This document shows positions 26,801 to 38,408 of a stretch of DNA of 64,000 nucleotides, piece by piece. Origin of the DNA: Lucifuga dentata (Eukaryota > Chordata > Actinopteri > Ophidiiformes > Bythitidae). Position 1 is the stretch's first letter, and each line of letters opens with the position of its first letter. The stretch is from the NCBI GenBank assembly GCA_014773175.1, contig VXCM01000762.1, positions 166,103 to 230,102 on the forward strand, written 5' to 3'. The translations under genes were made by a program, and so were the position numbers. Under the pieces are notes generated by a model. It made no database searches. It had not been told where the DNA came from and saw only the letters and a list, made by a program, of their open reading frames with translations.

Positions 26801-29018
26801 TTTTTCCCTCTCCCTGTAGATACACAGAGGCATGTCGCGTCCCTCCATGGAAAGAGAGCGAGGGTACAGAGAAAAACAATTAGGTTTGGAGTAGCTCTTG
26901 TGCCGCGCTGTGTTTAACATGGGGCTGCTGTTAAGTGCAGGTCTTGCATATCCAAATCCTTCCATGTGGGACTTGTGAACATTAAACCGTACTTCTGTTT
27001 CATTCACATTATTAGCAATGTGCCGCGGCACTGAGTGAGAAAGCATCCCTGTGGTCTTCTTATCAACGTTTTCACCCTCCAAACTGTGCCCTGCTTCCTC
27101 GTAGACGTGATCACTGACGTCCTGCTCTGTGTCAGTGGTGTCATCCAGAAATGGCACGATGTGACCCTCCAGGTCCTCCTCATCTCTGAAAACATCGAGG
27201 TCGTTTGGTGAGAGCAGCTGGCTTTCTGATAGAGAAGAGGTCAGTGAGGTGTCGGTGTCTGTTGGCACGGAGACGGATACCAGCCTGAACATCGGCTGGC
27301 AGTCAGAGTGATTCAGCAAGGCCTCGTGTTCTTCAGATTTGGCAGACATCCTCTCCTGGTGTGATGTTAGCTTTTTCTCATCACTGACATCCTTATCACT
27401 GTTTCCAATCTCCACATAGTCCTCAGAAGACACACACTCTATTTGTCCGTCGTCTGCTGCTTCCCCACACAGTGAGTTGTCATAATACTTTTTCTTATAT
27501 TTACTGACTTGTGTTCCAGTGAAGGTTAAGGACAAATGTTTTTGCAGGAAAAGAGGACTCTCTGAAAGCCCGTGTGCTTGGTTTGGTTTGTTCCTTGGAA
27601 TTGAATCTCTCCCAATAATATCCTCTGAAGTGATGTAATAGGGCTCAAGGGGCAAATCAAACTCTAAGGCAACATGTCTCTCAGCTTTGTCAAAAAGCTT
27701 TTTCTGGTTTTCAGGAATAGGATCATAAAAACTAATGTGCTGTTCATCAATAACAGCACACTGCAGGTTATCACCCAACTCTGTACCTTTCTCCTCTGCT
27801 TCTGTTGAATAGACATGTTTAGAAAAAATGTTTTTATTGACGAGGAGACTGGGCTCATCTGAGAGAGACTCAGTTAAATCATCTCCCGTACAGTCAGCTG
27901 TGTCATCTTCCTTGATTCTGAGCTTTTCCTGCCTCACATTTAGGTCTTTATTCTCCAGTCCAGTCCTTTTTTTGCCAGAACAGCCGACTGCCTCCTCATC
28001 AGTGCTAGTCACAGAAATGTCTCCCACTGAGAGGCCATCAGTGTCAGCCAGCGCCTCGCCTGCATCACAACCTTCAGCGTCCATGTCCTCAGTCATGTCT
28101 GTGTCAATCATCTCTGCAGAATCCTCCGAGTCTGCAGTGAGTCCAGCATCACTAACCCAAAGTGTCTCCAGGGAGTCCACTTCCTCTGTAAGGGCACTAT
28201 CTGTTAATCTCCAGTCGTCCTCCATCTCCTGAATCATATCTTCTTCCTCTTCCTTTTCCACTTCTGTCACCTCTCCTTCCCGCTGCTCCTGTAAGCCATT
28301 CTGTAGTTCTTTTTGTGCTGAGCTGAGGATGTAGGAGCCAAACTGCTGCACTTCATCTGCACCACCTTTGCTTACACCATTCTCTGTCTCATTCTTTTGA
28401 TCAAGCTTATCATTTAAAGTTAATAAGCCCCTATTAATGCATTCTCTCTGGATGCCTGAGAGAAAGGAGGGCCTGCCGTTAAGATCCTGGTTGACTTTAG
28501 GTTTGGGGGCTATAAAGGGTTTGGGACCCCTGGCTGTAGACATGAGAGGGGAGTGCAGTGTGAGGCTGGCGTGACAAACAAATCTGGGCTTGGGAGCAAG
28601 AGGAGGCTTGGTACAGTCTGAAAGAACAACAGGAAAAGGAAGCTGTCAGATTATGTGGTTTAAAGTAGCTTACAGGTCATTTGTATTATGTTTCTGTGAC
28701 CAACTCATCAAGGATTCTTTGAAATTATATTCTAATATTATTACCTGAAATTTTTAAATAATCACATCTACTGTTCATATTTTCAAAGTGACAGCCTTGT
28801 CATATGTGGCTAAAGTTTGAATCCAATAAAACTGATCAAAAATAGTTTTAAAAATAAATGAGTACAGGTATGGTGACAGTGCTCCTCAAACATGTTAACT
28901 TCAGTTTGATATAGCTATTTGAGATGGATAATCTACCTGGAGAGGGTTTTTACTTTCACATCCTTTAAAAAAAATACTGACAAATCTAAGGGATTTCCCT
29001 GACTCACATCCTGTGATT

Positions 29019-29079
<61 letters not shown>

Positions 29080-29691
29080 CCCCTCTCAGGCTGCCTTTGC
29101 TGCTTTAATACAGGCAGCAAAGGCCAATGATTAAAAAAGCATATATATTAATAAAGATAACTCACACACAACATGATCACTTTCAAAGAAGGACCTGAAA
29201 TCCCTCCAGACTAAGTGTGGCCAAGTAAGCAACGCTTATGAATATGATTATCTACCAGGCACCCAACCTCTGTGTTGTGCAGCGTGGATTTATGGATTAA
29301 TGTGAGGCTGGCTCAGGATTCACGACATTTTCGTTACTTTTTACGCACAAATAAGCTCCAAAAATATGGAAACCGCTAGTTTCCTTTAATGGTGAATAAA
29401 GGTAAATGATCAGCAACACAATCAGCACCGGCCTCTCATATCAGAAAACACACGAGGACTGAAATTAATTGGTATTCCTGGGATACCATACACTGTGGTT
29501 TGATGCTGCTGGATTTATATTCCATAAGGAAATGTAAGGATGTGTTGTCACGCAAAAATAAGTCTTCCCTCTCTCTCAAACTCTGCTTTATTATTTACAT
29601 GTTGAAAGATACATAAAACGCGGTTAAACACTTTAACAACCATTTGAAATCATCCAAGTCTTTCAACATAAGTTACCTCACCTGCGTTCAT
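7359..29691 (-). CDS. fgd5: FYVE, RhoGEF and PH domain-containing protein 5
   Basis: Guanine nucleotide exchange factor of the FGD family; in mammals it activates CDC42 in endothelium. Twenty-one coding exons join in phase (1,510 residues; human about 1,460): 29691-29682, 28617-25989, 23385-23232, 22748-22690, 21910-21880, 20099-19948, 19768-19612, 16402-16312, 16202-16152, 15708-15650, 14499-14428, 14217-14149, 12114-12031, 11774-11695, 11520-11424, 11306-11169, 11013-10911, 10001-9865, 9756-9631, 8237-8083, 7437-7359. Exon 1 supplies only MNA plus one base; the joined N-terminus has two APKPR/APKPK motifs, so the Met at 28543 is not the likely start. The large exon 2 has acidic stretches and FGD5 blocks such as ITKSSPSLLIEGDSSE and RVESFEDRSR. 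Domains: DH about 934-1131, PH1 about 1150-1255, FYVE about 1285-1343 (RRHHCHACG; no WxxD), PH2 about 1400-1500. The last exon is the least certain. Confidence 0.93.
8603..9254. mobile_element. Long-TIR MITE, copy 3 (fgd5 intron 19)
   Basis: A complete element: TTAAAGGACCATACCAGCC at the left, inverted end GGCCGGTATGGTCCTTTAA at the right. It carries the family's internal arm motifs. An exact 67-bp duplication around an N inside it looks like an assembly error. Confidence 0.85.
8760..8894. repeat. Exact 67-bp direct duplication around one N
   Basis: 8760-8826 and 8828-8894 are identical and separated only by the N at 8827. This is most likely an unmerged contig overlap rather than real sequence. 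Confidence 0.85.
10379..10421. repeat. GT microsatellite in fgd5 intron 17
   Basis: A pure GT run of about 43 nt between exons 18 and 17. Confidence 0.92.
11815..11854. repeat. GA microsatellite in fgd5 intron 13
   Basis: A pure GA run lying about 40 nt upstream, in transcript sense, of the exon 14 acceptor. Read in transcript sense it is a CT tract. Confidence 0.92.
12923..13498. mobile_element. Long-TIR MITE, copy 4 (fgd5 intron 12)
   Basis: Begins TTAAAGAACCATACTGG and ends ATAGTCCTTTAA. Internal motifs match the other copies but it is more diverged. Confidence 0.8.
14751..15391. mobile_element. Long-TIR MITE, copy 5 (fgd5 intron 10)
   Basis: The left terminus is eroded (ATACCATCCATTTTGCATG) and the right end is intact (TGGTATGGTCCTTTAA). 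It contains a second 67-bp duplication around an N. Confidence 0.8.
14982..15116. repeat. Second exact 67-bp direct duplication around one N
   Basis: 14982-15048 and 15050-15116 are identical and split by the N at 15049. The length equals that of the duplication at 8760-8894, which points to a fixed assembler overlap. Confidence 0.85.
17016..17098. repeat. CA / CCCACA compound microsatellite in fgd5 intron 7
   Basis: CA repeats merging into CACACC units. A TG run lies just upstream at about 16900-16926. Confidence 0.9.
17643..18234. mobile_element. Long-TIR MITE, copy 6 (fgd5 intron 7)
   Basis: Left end AGGACCATACCGACC, right end inverted and finishing CCTTTAA. Diverged from copies 3, 5 and 7 but with the same layout. 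Confidence 0.78.
18804..18859. repeat. Inverted CT/GA microsatellite pair
   Basis: A CT run (about 18804-18825), a short spacer, then a GA run (about 18839-18859). The two arms are complementary and can fold into a hairpin. Confidence 0.85.
20540..20700 (+). mobile_element. Degraded tRNA-derived SINE-like fragment
   Basis: A box-B-like word, AGTTCAATCCCC (about 20582-20593), is followed by a segment resembling the common fish SINE text 'catgagcaag-cac-t'. No clear A box or tail is preserved. It lies in fgd5 intron 5. Confidence 0.4.
20786..20861. repeat. Compound CA then GA microsatellite
   Basis: A CA run to about 20814 followed directly by a GA run to about 20861, in fgd5 intron 5. Confidence 0.9.
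21968..22649. mobile_element. Long-TIR MITE, copy 7: near-perfect foldback filling fgd5 intron 4
   Basis: The left arm (21968-22296) and right arm (22335-22649) are almost exact reverse complements around a loop of about 38 nt. The left arm carries one extra short GGTGAATTA-type duplication. The element occupies about 682 of the 779 nt between exon 4 (ends 22690) and exon 5 (starts 21910), leaving about 40 nt to the donor and 57 nt to the acceptor. Confidence 0.9.
29021..29078. repeat. GA microsatellite in fgd5 intron 1
   Basis: A pure GA run of about 58 nt between exon 2 and exon 1. Confidence 0.92.
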
Positions 29692-29950
29692 GTTTGGGCA
29701 ACAACCATCTCCAAAATCTGAGCGAGACGTCCCTGAAAGCAGCAACAATAAGCGGGGAAAGGTGATGAGGAGTCCGTACGGAACTAACGCCGAACTGTCC
29801 AAACAGAGAGTCAGGCTGGATGAACGCAGCCGCTTTGCTCTCCTCCTCTGAGAATCAGACGCTCCTCACCTGATGGTTTGTGCGTCCTATGCGCGCAGGA
29901 CGCGACTGGCAACTAAATGGAGAGACTCCGCGCCCCCATTCACACACTGC
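29682..29950 (-). promoter_or_regulatory. fgd5: fgd5 first exon (mostly 5' UTR) and promoter region
   Basis: Exon 1 ends ATGAACGCAG|GTGAGG at 29682, so only ten bases of it are coding. Upstream, about 29750-29930, the sequence becomes CpG-rich (for example GCGCGCAGGACGCG near 29893), consistent with a promoter. No TATA box was seen and the transcription start is not fixed. Confidence 0.6.
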
Positions 29951-31885
29951 AGGATCCCCGTGTGGTGTTTGGTGTCAGTAAATTGGTGAAAAGCACGTCA
30001 GCCTACGACTGAATTCGGTGGGAATTTAATAAATCACTTGTAAAGTACAGCAGCAGCTCAACGAAGTGAGCATTAAAGCAGTTTCAGGTGAGATTAGCTC
30101 CGGTTTACGTTAAAACCTTAAAACCTGTGAAAAACGCTTTTCTTTCAGCGCCNAAAAAAAAAAAAAAATTGCAATATGTTATTTGAAACAATGTGCTGCT
30201 AATTAAGTCCCTACTTCTTTCTGTATTTACTATACACTAGGTCTGCTTTGGTTCATTTGTGGACACCTGTGATGCAGGTGTCATATTGTTGGTTAAAATG
30301 TAATGATGATATCCCATTGTATTACTGATCATGTCTTATTGGGGATTTGTAACTCTAAATATGTGCTCCCACTGATACATCAGCCTTGTTTCCCTACACA
30401 CTCATCTCACCATGTCATTGGTGCAGAAAAACGCCTTTCTACATAACAGGAAACTGCTCTCCCTGTTTCCTGCACAGCCCAACTTCACATCCTTAGCAGC
30501 TTATGGACATCATGCTCATGTTTAACCCCTTTGAGCTTAATGTGACTCACTGGTGGTGAAGAAAGAGAACTGGTTTTTACACCTGAATGGCTGCTGATGA
30601 GGATATTTTAAACTAAAAAATATTTATGAGAGGTGATGAAATATCAACAAAAAACATGAACATAAGCGGAATATAAGACCCAATTTTAAATATTAATAAA
30701 ACACACACACACACACACACACACAGAAGACAGATGACAGATGATGTTGAATCATCATCATCAGCATTTGGAAGAAATGGCAGAGTTCAGTCTTTGCTGT
30801 GGGAATTCAATACATCCATTACATTTTCTACCATTTCTAAAGATAAATGAACTGACCTCATGCCTAAACATTTCTTTGTTTCGTACCAATGATGTTCCCA
30901 GATGTAATCCACATGTTACCCATCATTACATGTGGGTCATAAAGAGACTAATCCTGGACAAATCACATGCTGAAGCAGACTGAGTCTTCCTGGGAAATGA
31001 GCAAATAACTGAAGCGTTCGGCAGAGGATTTTTGCCCTGATGTGACACTGGTCCTGTTAACACCTTGTACAATAAAATGATCTGCAATCTCTCCTCTTAT
31101 ATCCTCATGCATGGCGCTTTAAGGTCAAAAATCATGTCATTGCTACACAAGGGATGATTCCAGATTAAATCCAACATGCACACAGATGTTTGTCTATAGC
31201 GAGTATGGTGTCTGGCAGCAACCACCACGTCTAGAACAACTTTTAGGTTGCCAGGTTGAGGAAAAATGTACTTGGTAGTTAGTAAGTCAGTAATTAAAAG
31301 ATTCTTCCACTTCATTGGTTGAGGGATTTTTCACAACCTGGCAACAAGGACATTCGTTGCAATTTATAAACAATTTATAAAGAATGCCCTGTTATAATGT
31401 GGTATCTGTCTTGATACTTTGATGCATAAAATGGTTCACAAGGTCTTGCTTTGTCCCACATGGCCTAAAAGAATCATGAAAAAGTGTAAAAACACAAAAC
31501 TCATACTGTTGTGTTGAAATGCTGAAAATGCAGTTGAATTAAATGCACCGTAAATGTTTCTTTTGCTCCTCTTGCTGAGGCTATAAACAGCATTGTCAGT
31601 AACAGATTATTTGGCTCATTAAAAAACATTATGTGGCTGCACCTTTGACCTGTTTTTGTTGGTGCAATAATTGTGTTTTCATATTGAGTCAATAAAGGGG
31701 AGGAAGGTGGGCTCTGTGGTCTGCAGCATGAGAGAATAATGACAGATCTTCAGACAAACATGGCCAATATGAAAACATGCTGGATTTGGGATGGGGTGGG
31801 TTGCCCACACACACCCACAATGAAAACAGTGTTAGTGGACCAGATTGATTTTAATATTTGGAGCATTTTCTTTCTTATGTACGTT

Positions 31886-32902
31886 AGTGTTCAAAAGTTT
31901 GGAATCATCCAGAAAAGTTTATGGTTTAGAGAGAAATTGATCCTTGTATTCACCAAGGTGATATTAAATTGATGTAAATGTACAAAACATTGTTTCCAAA
32001 ACATTTATAATGTTGTAAATGTCTATTACTGTTGGAAATGATTGATTTATAATTAGTTATTCACATAAACCTGCAAGGCCCCAGTTTCAAAGAAAAATTC
32101 ATATCTGAAACTAGTAAATAAAAGTCATCTACCGTATACTGTCTGTGTTCCTTTGCCCATTTGAACCTTTTCTTTTTATTTGCCAGTTTCAGATAACCAG
32201 CACTGACCAGCATCCCGGAGTCTCCTTTTCACTGTTGCAGATGACGCTGATATTTGGTGTGTACTATTTAAGGAAGCAGCCAACTGAGGGCATATAAGAC
32301 GTCTGTTTCTCAAACTAGTCTCTGATATGTATCCTCTTGAGCACTTGTGTATCTGGGCTTTCCGCTTCTTTTCCTGTACTGTTAGATCCTTTTCTCTCAA
32401 GACAGTGGTGGACACCTTTGTATGAAATTTTCAGTTTCATGGTTATCTGATACATAGAATAACCTTCATTTCACAAGACAATAAACCCACATGTTTCTTG
32501 AGATAACTGTTTTGTTTTGGCCATTTTTGAATCCATTCTTGTCTTTAAGTAAAGACAATTTACCTGTTTCTCTGAACAAAACAATGGGTTTCAGGTGTGC
32601 TAACACAATTACAAAGTTGTCGCTAATAACAATTAGCATTTAAACAGTATTAATTAAAGATAAGCTAAAGGAGTTTATCATTAGGATGCTAGAATAATGG
32701 CAGCTGAAAATGGGGCTTTGCAGTTTCATGTGAATAATTAATTATAAATCAGTCATTTCCAGCAGTAATAACTATCTGCAACATTATTCATGGCTTGGCT
32801 ATATATTAAAATCAATTTAATATCACCTTGGTAAATAGAAGTATCAATTTCTATTCTATCTAAAACATGAAAATTTTTGGATGATTCCATGCTTTTATTG
32901 TA
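31886..32902 (-). mobile_element. Tc1/mariner-like relic with long inverted repeats
   Basis: The terminal regions (about 31886-32060 and 32720-32902) are inverted copies: TTTGGAATCATCC near 31898 against GGATGATTCCA near 32879, and an inverted ACCAAGGTGATATTAAATTGA. Between them the minus strand keeps a piece of N-terminal helix-turn-helix transposase (2-residue-spaced pattern ending SSATVKRRLRDAG). There is no DDE catalytic region, so it is an internally deleted, inactive copy. Confidence 0.7.
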
Positions 32903-35374
32903 TATGATCCAGCTATGGTATTTCAAAAGTATATTGGTCACTCATTCATTTCATTCTGTCTGCAGCACTATAGGATAATTGTGATCTTCAAGTGTTTGTG
33001 TGTGTGTTGAGAGTTCAAAACCTAATCAATACATAAGTTTTTTTTTTTATCCATATGAATCTCTCTCTTTGGCTACAGACATAAGAGATCTGGCTGAGAC
33101 ACATTAATCATCATGTAATGTTAAATGTGTACAGTAAGTTTTGATAGCAGATCAGAAAAACTGTCTGAACCCTGATGTCCATCTCTGCTGCGTGTCTCCT
33201 GTTTGCGTCAGGCGAGGAAAGCCTGCGCCTCCTCCTCTCTCCTGCTCTGAGGTGAAACAATGAGACTGTAGCTTAAAAAAGGAACTCCATCTTGATATAC
33301 TCCTTCCTGTGACTGTTTTCAAGTCTTTCAGCATAACTAGAGCACAGAGGGTGTAGCCACCAAAGCTAAAGGATAATTCCAGTTATTTTCAACCTGGGCC
33401 TCATTTTCCTAGTTTATGGCAACATCAGGATTGATTATCATCAATAATTAATCACTTACTTCACTTTATGTGTCTCTAGATCACAAGACACGTGACATTC
33501 TCATTTTCTCATTCTTTGTGTCTCATTCTTTGTAGCATTTTAATCACTTTATTTTAGCATTATTTTCTTGATTATTATATTTGAATGAAATGAAAACTAT
33601 AATCATTCAGAGAAATATTAAAGTAACTATTACTGTAAATCACCATCATCACTCTTATTTGTACAGAACATATGAGCAAACATAGTATTCATCATACATA
33701 TCCCCTGATATATTTTCAGAAAAACAGACATGCAGATTTTCATACTCTTTAGAAAGTTTTGGTGTCTTCTGTTTCAAGTTATTTAGCCAATGGGATGCAG
33801 GAAGAAACTTGTGTCATGGTGGCCTAATTTTAGTTTCCCTTGACATCATCATGAGGAAGAAAACACAGCTGGAGCGTTGTTTTTGTTCTTCTGTGAGACA
33901 TTTCTGTCAAGAGTAGAATGGGATTTGTTTTACAAAGAAAAACTGTAAAGTCAGATTTATGACAAACAGAAATGTTCTATCAATCTCTCTGTCTTTCTGA
34001 ACAACTAATCACTACATATAGGAACCAATGAGCCACTACATCAAATCATTTTCTTTTTAACACACATGCATCACGTTTACAGATATGCACACTGAGTTTT
34101 AGCACACTGCTTTTCACACTGAACTTTTCATATGCAAAAGGAGATCAGCAGCACGAGTGCATTAAAACCAAGTGAAATTACTTATTGACTGTGACAAATT
34201 AATCACCTTTGATTTAAGTGACAGCTATTAATTGAAACTGAAAATGCGTGCATCTGGGTCTTGTCATCAGAAGCAATAAGTGTAATGACCCTATTTATGT
34301 GAGCACTGATCACATATTTCCACAAAACCACAGTGGATTAACCTGAATTGAATTCATGACACTCCTGTCATGAGTGTTATGTGTGTCTTCAATAGCATGT
34401 CAGTGTGCTTGTGCCACTGTCAATCTAACCGGATCACAAAGAACTTAGCATGTAAGTTAGGGTTACTATAAACATTCTTATAGGGAAATGTGATCACAAA
34501 TATGATCACAAAATATCCATCCTACTCCCACATATCATACTCTTCTCTGGTAGTTTTGGTGTTAGTGATGGAGCTGCTGTATACTTTATTTCCAGTGTTT
34601 ACTCTTGATTTGGCAAACTGCTATTTAAGTTTCATTAATAATGAAGAGAAATGCAGAGGGACAGAGGATTCTAACAGGTCCCTGTTTTTGTAGAGGAAAC
34701 ATTAATCTCCGACTGAAGGACACATTGAGATGCAAGCGGCCCCTTAACAGCTCCTGGATCTAACAATCAATACTGGCCATGTGATACTGGAGCCAGCGAG
34801 AGTGACATTGCTGCTGCCAAGAAACACAGCTTCCTCCCTTTACAGCATCTAATTTAGGCCAAGTCACTGACTGTCACATATCACTATCAAATGCAGCTCA
34901 CTGAGGTCACTTGGCAGCACAGAGAACTTGCAATTATTATTCAGGTGCTGCATTCTGACACAAATCATGTAGTTTGCAGGAGTTCAAAACTACCTTAAGA
35001 ATGGAGCTGAAAATATTTTATCACTTAATGAAGATCTTGCAGCTACAGTCATCAGTGGGCTATAAGAGAGACACAATAGACGTGTGGAGAAAGAAGAGAG
35101 AGAGACGGGGGACATCCGTACTCTGTTTTATGTTAATGATATTCATTTGAAGTTAATTATCTAAAGTTTAACAATTTTTTTAGTTATTTATTGTCAAAAT
35201 TATAAATAGGAAGAAATGTAAATACTGTACTTACAAATACATTTTAACAAATATTCCTATGTCTCAAAACATATTTGAACATATTCTGATTAAAGGAAAT
35301 CCATTTTTTATCACTGTCGCTCTAAAGATTAAAATGATATGTTTTATCCAATACAAATTTGGGTGAGCATTGGT

Positions 35375-35863
35375 TTAAAGGACCATACTAGTGATTTTGC
35401 ATGTTTGAGCCTAATAAATTCTATCCACATACACTTTATATTACTGCCAACCATTTTTCAAACAATAACACTGTATTTTAGTGTTTTGGTTTTTCACTTT
35501 AAAATGTAATATTTCACCTGCTAACACTTACACATAATAGAAGACACAGCCATTTTAATTTCTTAGTAAAAGCAGTCTTCTCCAGGGATTATATTTCCTG
35601 GTGGAGACATACCTTTTCCTCCATGCAGCTCTTGGTGGATTGGTTAAATTAAGTAACTTTAACAAACAATAATAACGGTGTGTATTGGCTATATGTATTA
35701 CCTATCTCAACCACATTTCAAGAACTGAAACTAATGTCAGTCTAAAGGTAGGAAAAATAAATCTAACATTTACAGTAGCATGTTTTGGAAAATGGTTGGC
35801 AGTAATGTAACGTGTATGCGAGTTTGGGCTCAAACATGCAAAATCACCAGCATGGTCCTTTAA
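35375..35863. mobile_element. Long-TIR MITE, copy 8
   Basis: TTTAAAGGACCATACTAGTG at the left and inverted CATGGTCCTTTAA at the right. Shorter and more diverged than the intronic copies; it lies upstream of fgd5. Confidence 0.8.
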
Positions 35864-38052
35864 GGAGAGCAGGGGTCATCCTCTCTATAAATCAACATCT
35901 AAAGAGAGCATTACCTTACTAAAACATCAATACAAAACAGCCACAAAGCTCTGAATTATAGCATAAAGAGGATTTTCAGACAATTACTTGTAGGCCTATT
36001 TGCTGGCTGTGTTGACAGCAGGTAAAGAGCACATTGGGTGGTTCTCACAGTGCAAATAAGACAGAGAGAGTGAGGAGTGGACTGCCAATGACTCCACACT
36101 CACTTTTCTTCTTTTTTCACTCCTTTTTCGCTTTCACACAGGCAGAATTTATGAGGCCATTACGAGTGTGCATGCAGTGTTAACAGTGCCCAGCACTTGG
36201 CTAATGTCTTTATCCAGCACCGTGAGGAGCAGGGCCTGTCAAACAACACACACACACACACACTGCCCAGGAGAAAAACTGTCCTCCCAGCTCACAGTTT
36301 AGCTGAACACACACCTATATAAACACATACATTTAATATGCCTCAGCATATTAATTAAACACACTAAATGGCTACTTGATAATGAATTCCACCTGAAACT
36401 ACCGCTGTAATTAACAAATTGATTCATTAAGAAAGTAAGGTGAAGCTTGTTCTTATGCCCAGAATACTAAAATCAATGCAGTACAAACCGGGACATAAGA
36501 AATACCTTGACCTGGCAAAGCAAGCAAGCACTAACAATATGCTTTTAACAGACTGAAGGTGTTATTTACGACATAAATTCAGCTACCCCATGTTGTGAGT
36601 TGTACTGCAGCCAAATGCTGTCATTAGAGAATCCGTGGGGTCTTTGTCCCTCTTTCTCGAAGCCATCTGCTGCTGGGGCGACACTGCAGCAGGCCTGCCA
36701 TCAGCACACTGGCACCGGTCTGTTTTACATGTGGCAGTTTGACACAACACAGCAGGAGAGGCATTATGGCCTGGTGGTAAGAGGGGCTCAATAGCTGTGG
36801 CAGCATTAGCTCTCATTACACTCACCAACTCATTACAGCTCACCGTGGGGTGATGCTGAGAAGGGACCTGCGCTTCATCTCAAGCACATCATCTCACAGT
36901 GCGGAGGTGGTGACGCACACCAACAGAAGACAATATTCACTGATGGACCATTAAGGAGTCCTACAACAGCAAAACAGTGCTCTCTTTGAGCAGTGTGGGA
37001 CATCGAAGCAATAATGTATTTTAATTGTCTGCCCTACGTGGCCATGTACTGTAAATCAGTTTTTTCTATCACAGTCTCTGCATGTATCGCTTTTTTTATT
37101 TGAGGATTTGGCATCACAATTATAGAAAAAAAGCATTTCTAGGGACCACTTTATGCTGGAGAGAGATTATTTGGTCATATTACAGCTATCATTATTTCCT
37201 TAGCAAAGCAGATTATGTTTTCAGCCCCACTGGTCTGTTTGTCAAGAAACAAGTGACTAGTTTTTGGGTGGATTTGGATCCAATAATACCACAGTAGATT
37301 TTGGCTTGGCTAACTACTTACTGATTTTCACTGGGAGTTGTAAAAAAAAAAGAAGAAAATTGGTTTAAAGCAGGTTACAGACAGATGTTATTTCCTTGCT
37401 CTGACAAGTGAAGAGAGCAAAGTTCCACAGTAAAAAAAAAAAAAAAAAAAAAACCATCAAAACTACTACATGTTTGTGCTGCACATGATAGTGGGTTTGT
37501 GTAATATTAAATTTTATCTGGTTTTTTTTTTAATCAACCCAATTTCCACCAGGATTTTCTATTATCAATTTTTTTCCTCCAATATTCACTTTTTACTATT
37601 CAAAATTAACACTGAAAAAATCCTGGTTAATGAAAATTAAAAACTAAAATTACGTGCCTTAGTTATGGCTCATAACTTGATGTGGCGTACAAACAAAAAT
37701 GTTTTTTTCCTGGATTGGGTCAGAATGAATCAGTATAGGCCACGCCCATTCCCACCTAAACAGACCCTTTAGTTTTATTTTGTCACCACTCATCCTACAA
37801 ATGCCATCCAACCTTCACCAAATTTGGTTCATAATATATATTTAGGTGGGTCAAAAGGTTATTCATTTGTTTTCTGATAGTTTCCCTGTATTCACTGATA
37901 AATTCTAGTGAGAGTGGCTTAATTTAATTGCAACTAAAACTTGATACATAAACTGTAAAGCAAAACTTCCTATCATTTCAGCCTTTAGTTGTGCTACAGT
38001 AACATCCTAAATCCCAGTGCCCATAACTCAGTGGTCATAAATCTGATTGACT

Positions 38053-38408
38053 TAAAGAGCAACTTAACCCCCCCCCATTTAAACTTGACCCCACCTCCTT
38101 CACACATTCAAAAAAATGCATTCAACCACCGGAAAAAAAAAAAAACTGTCTGAGTCACTACAGCCCCACTCCCTGTGAGAAGGTATCTGTTTTTATATGC
38201 CTTGATAAGAGAGGTGTGGCAATGCCAAGGATTGTGTTGCCTCATTTTGTGATCTGAAGGGCAGCGACAGCATGATTTTAGTGGAAAAGAGGAAAGTTTT
38301 ATAGTGAACACTTCAGATTGGCACCAGAATCAATTGATAACAGTATTAAGAGGCTTCACACATAAATAATAACTCAAAATAATGGATTTGGTGTCAAGTT
38401 GCTCTTTA
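38053..38408. mobile_element. Second, short-TIR MITE family
   Basis: The left terminus TAAAGAGCAACTTAAC matches, inverted, the right terminus GTCAAGTTGCTCTTTA over 16 bp with one mismatch. The element is about 356 bp and has no open frame. It is unrelated in sequence to the long-TIR family. Confidence 0.55.

Noticed and set aside
27828..28232. 134-residue plus-strand Ser/Val-rich frame
   Set aside because: Antisense shadow of the acidic, Ser-rich part of fgd5 exon 2.
25982..28543. fgd5 start at the Met at 28543
   Set aside because: The frame is open upstream through an acceptor at 28617 and joins in phase to an ATG exon at 29691, adding a family-like KPPLAPKPR N-terminus.
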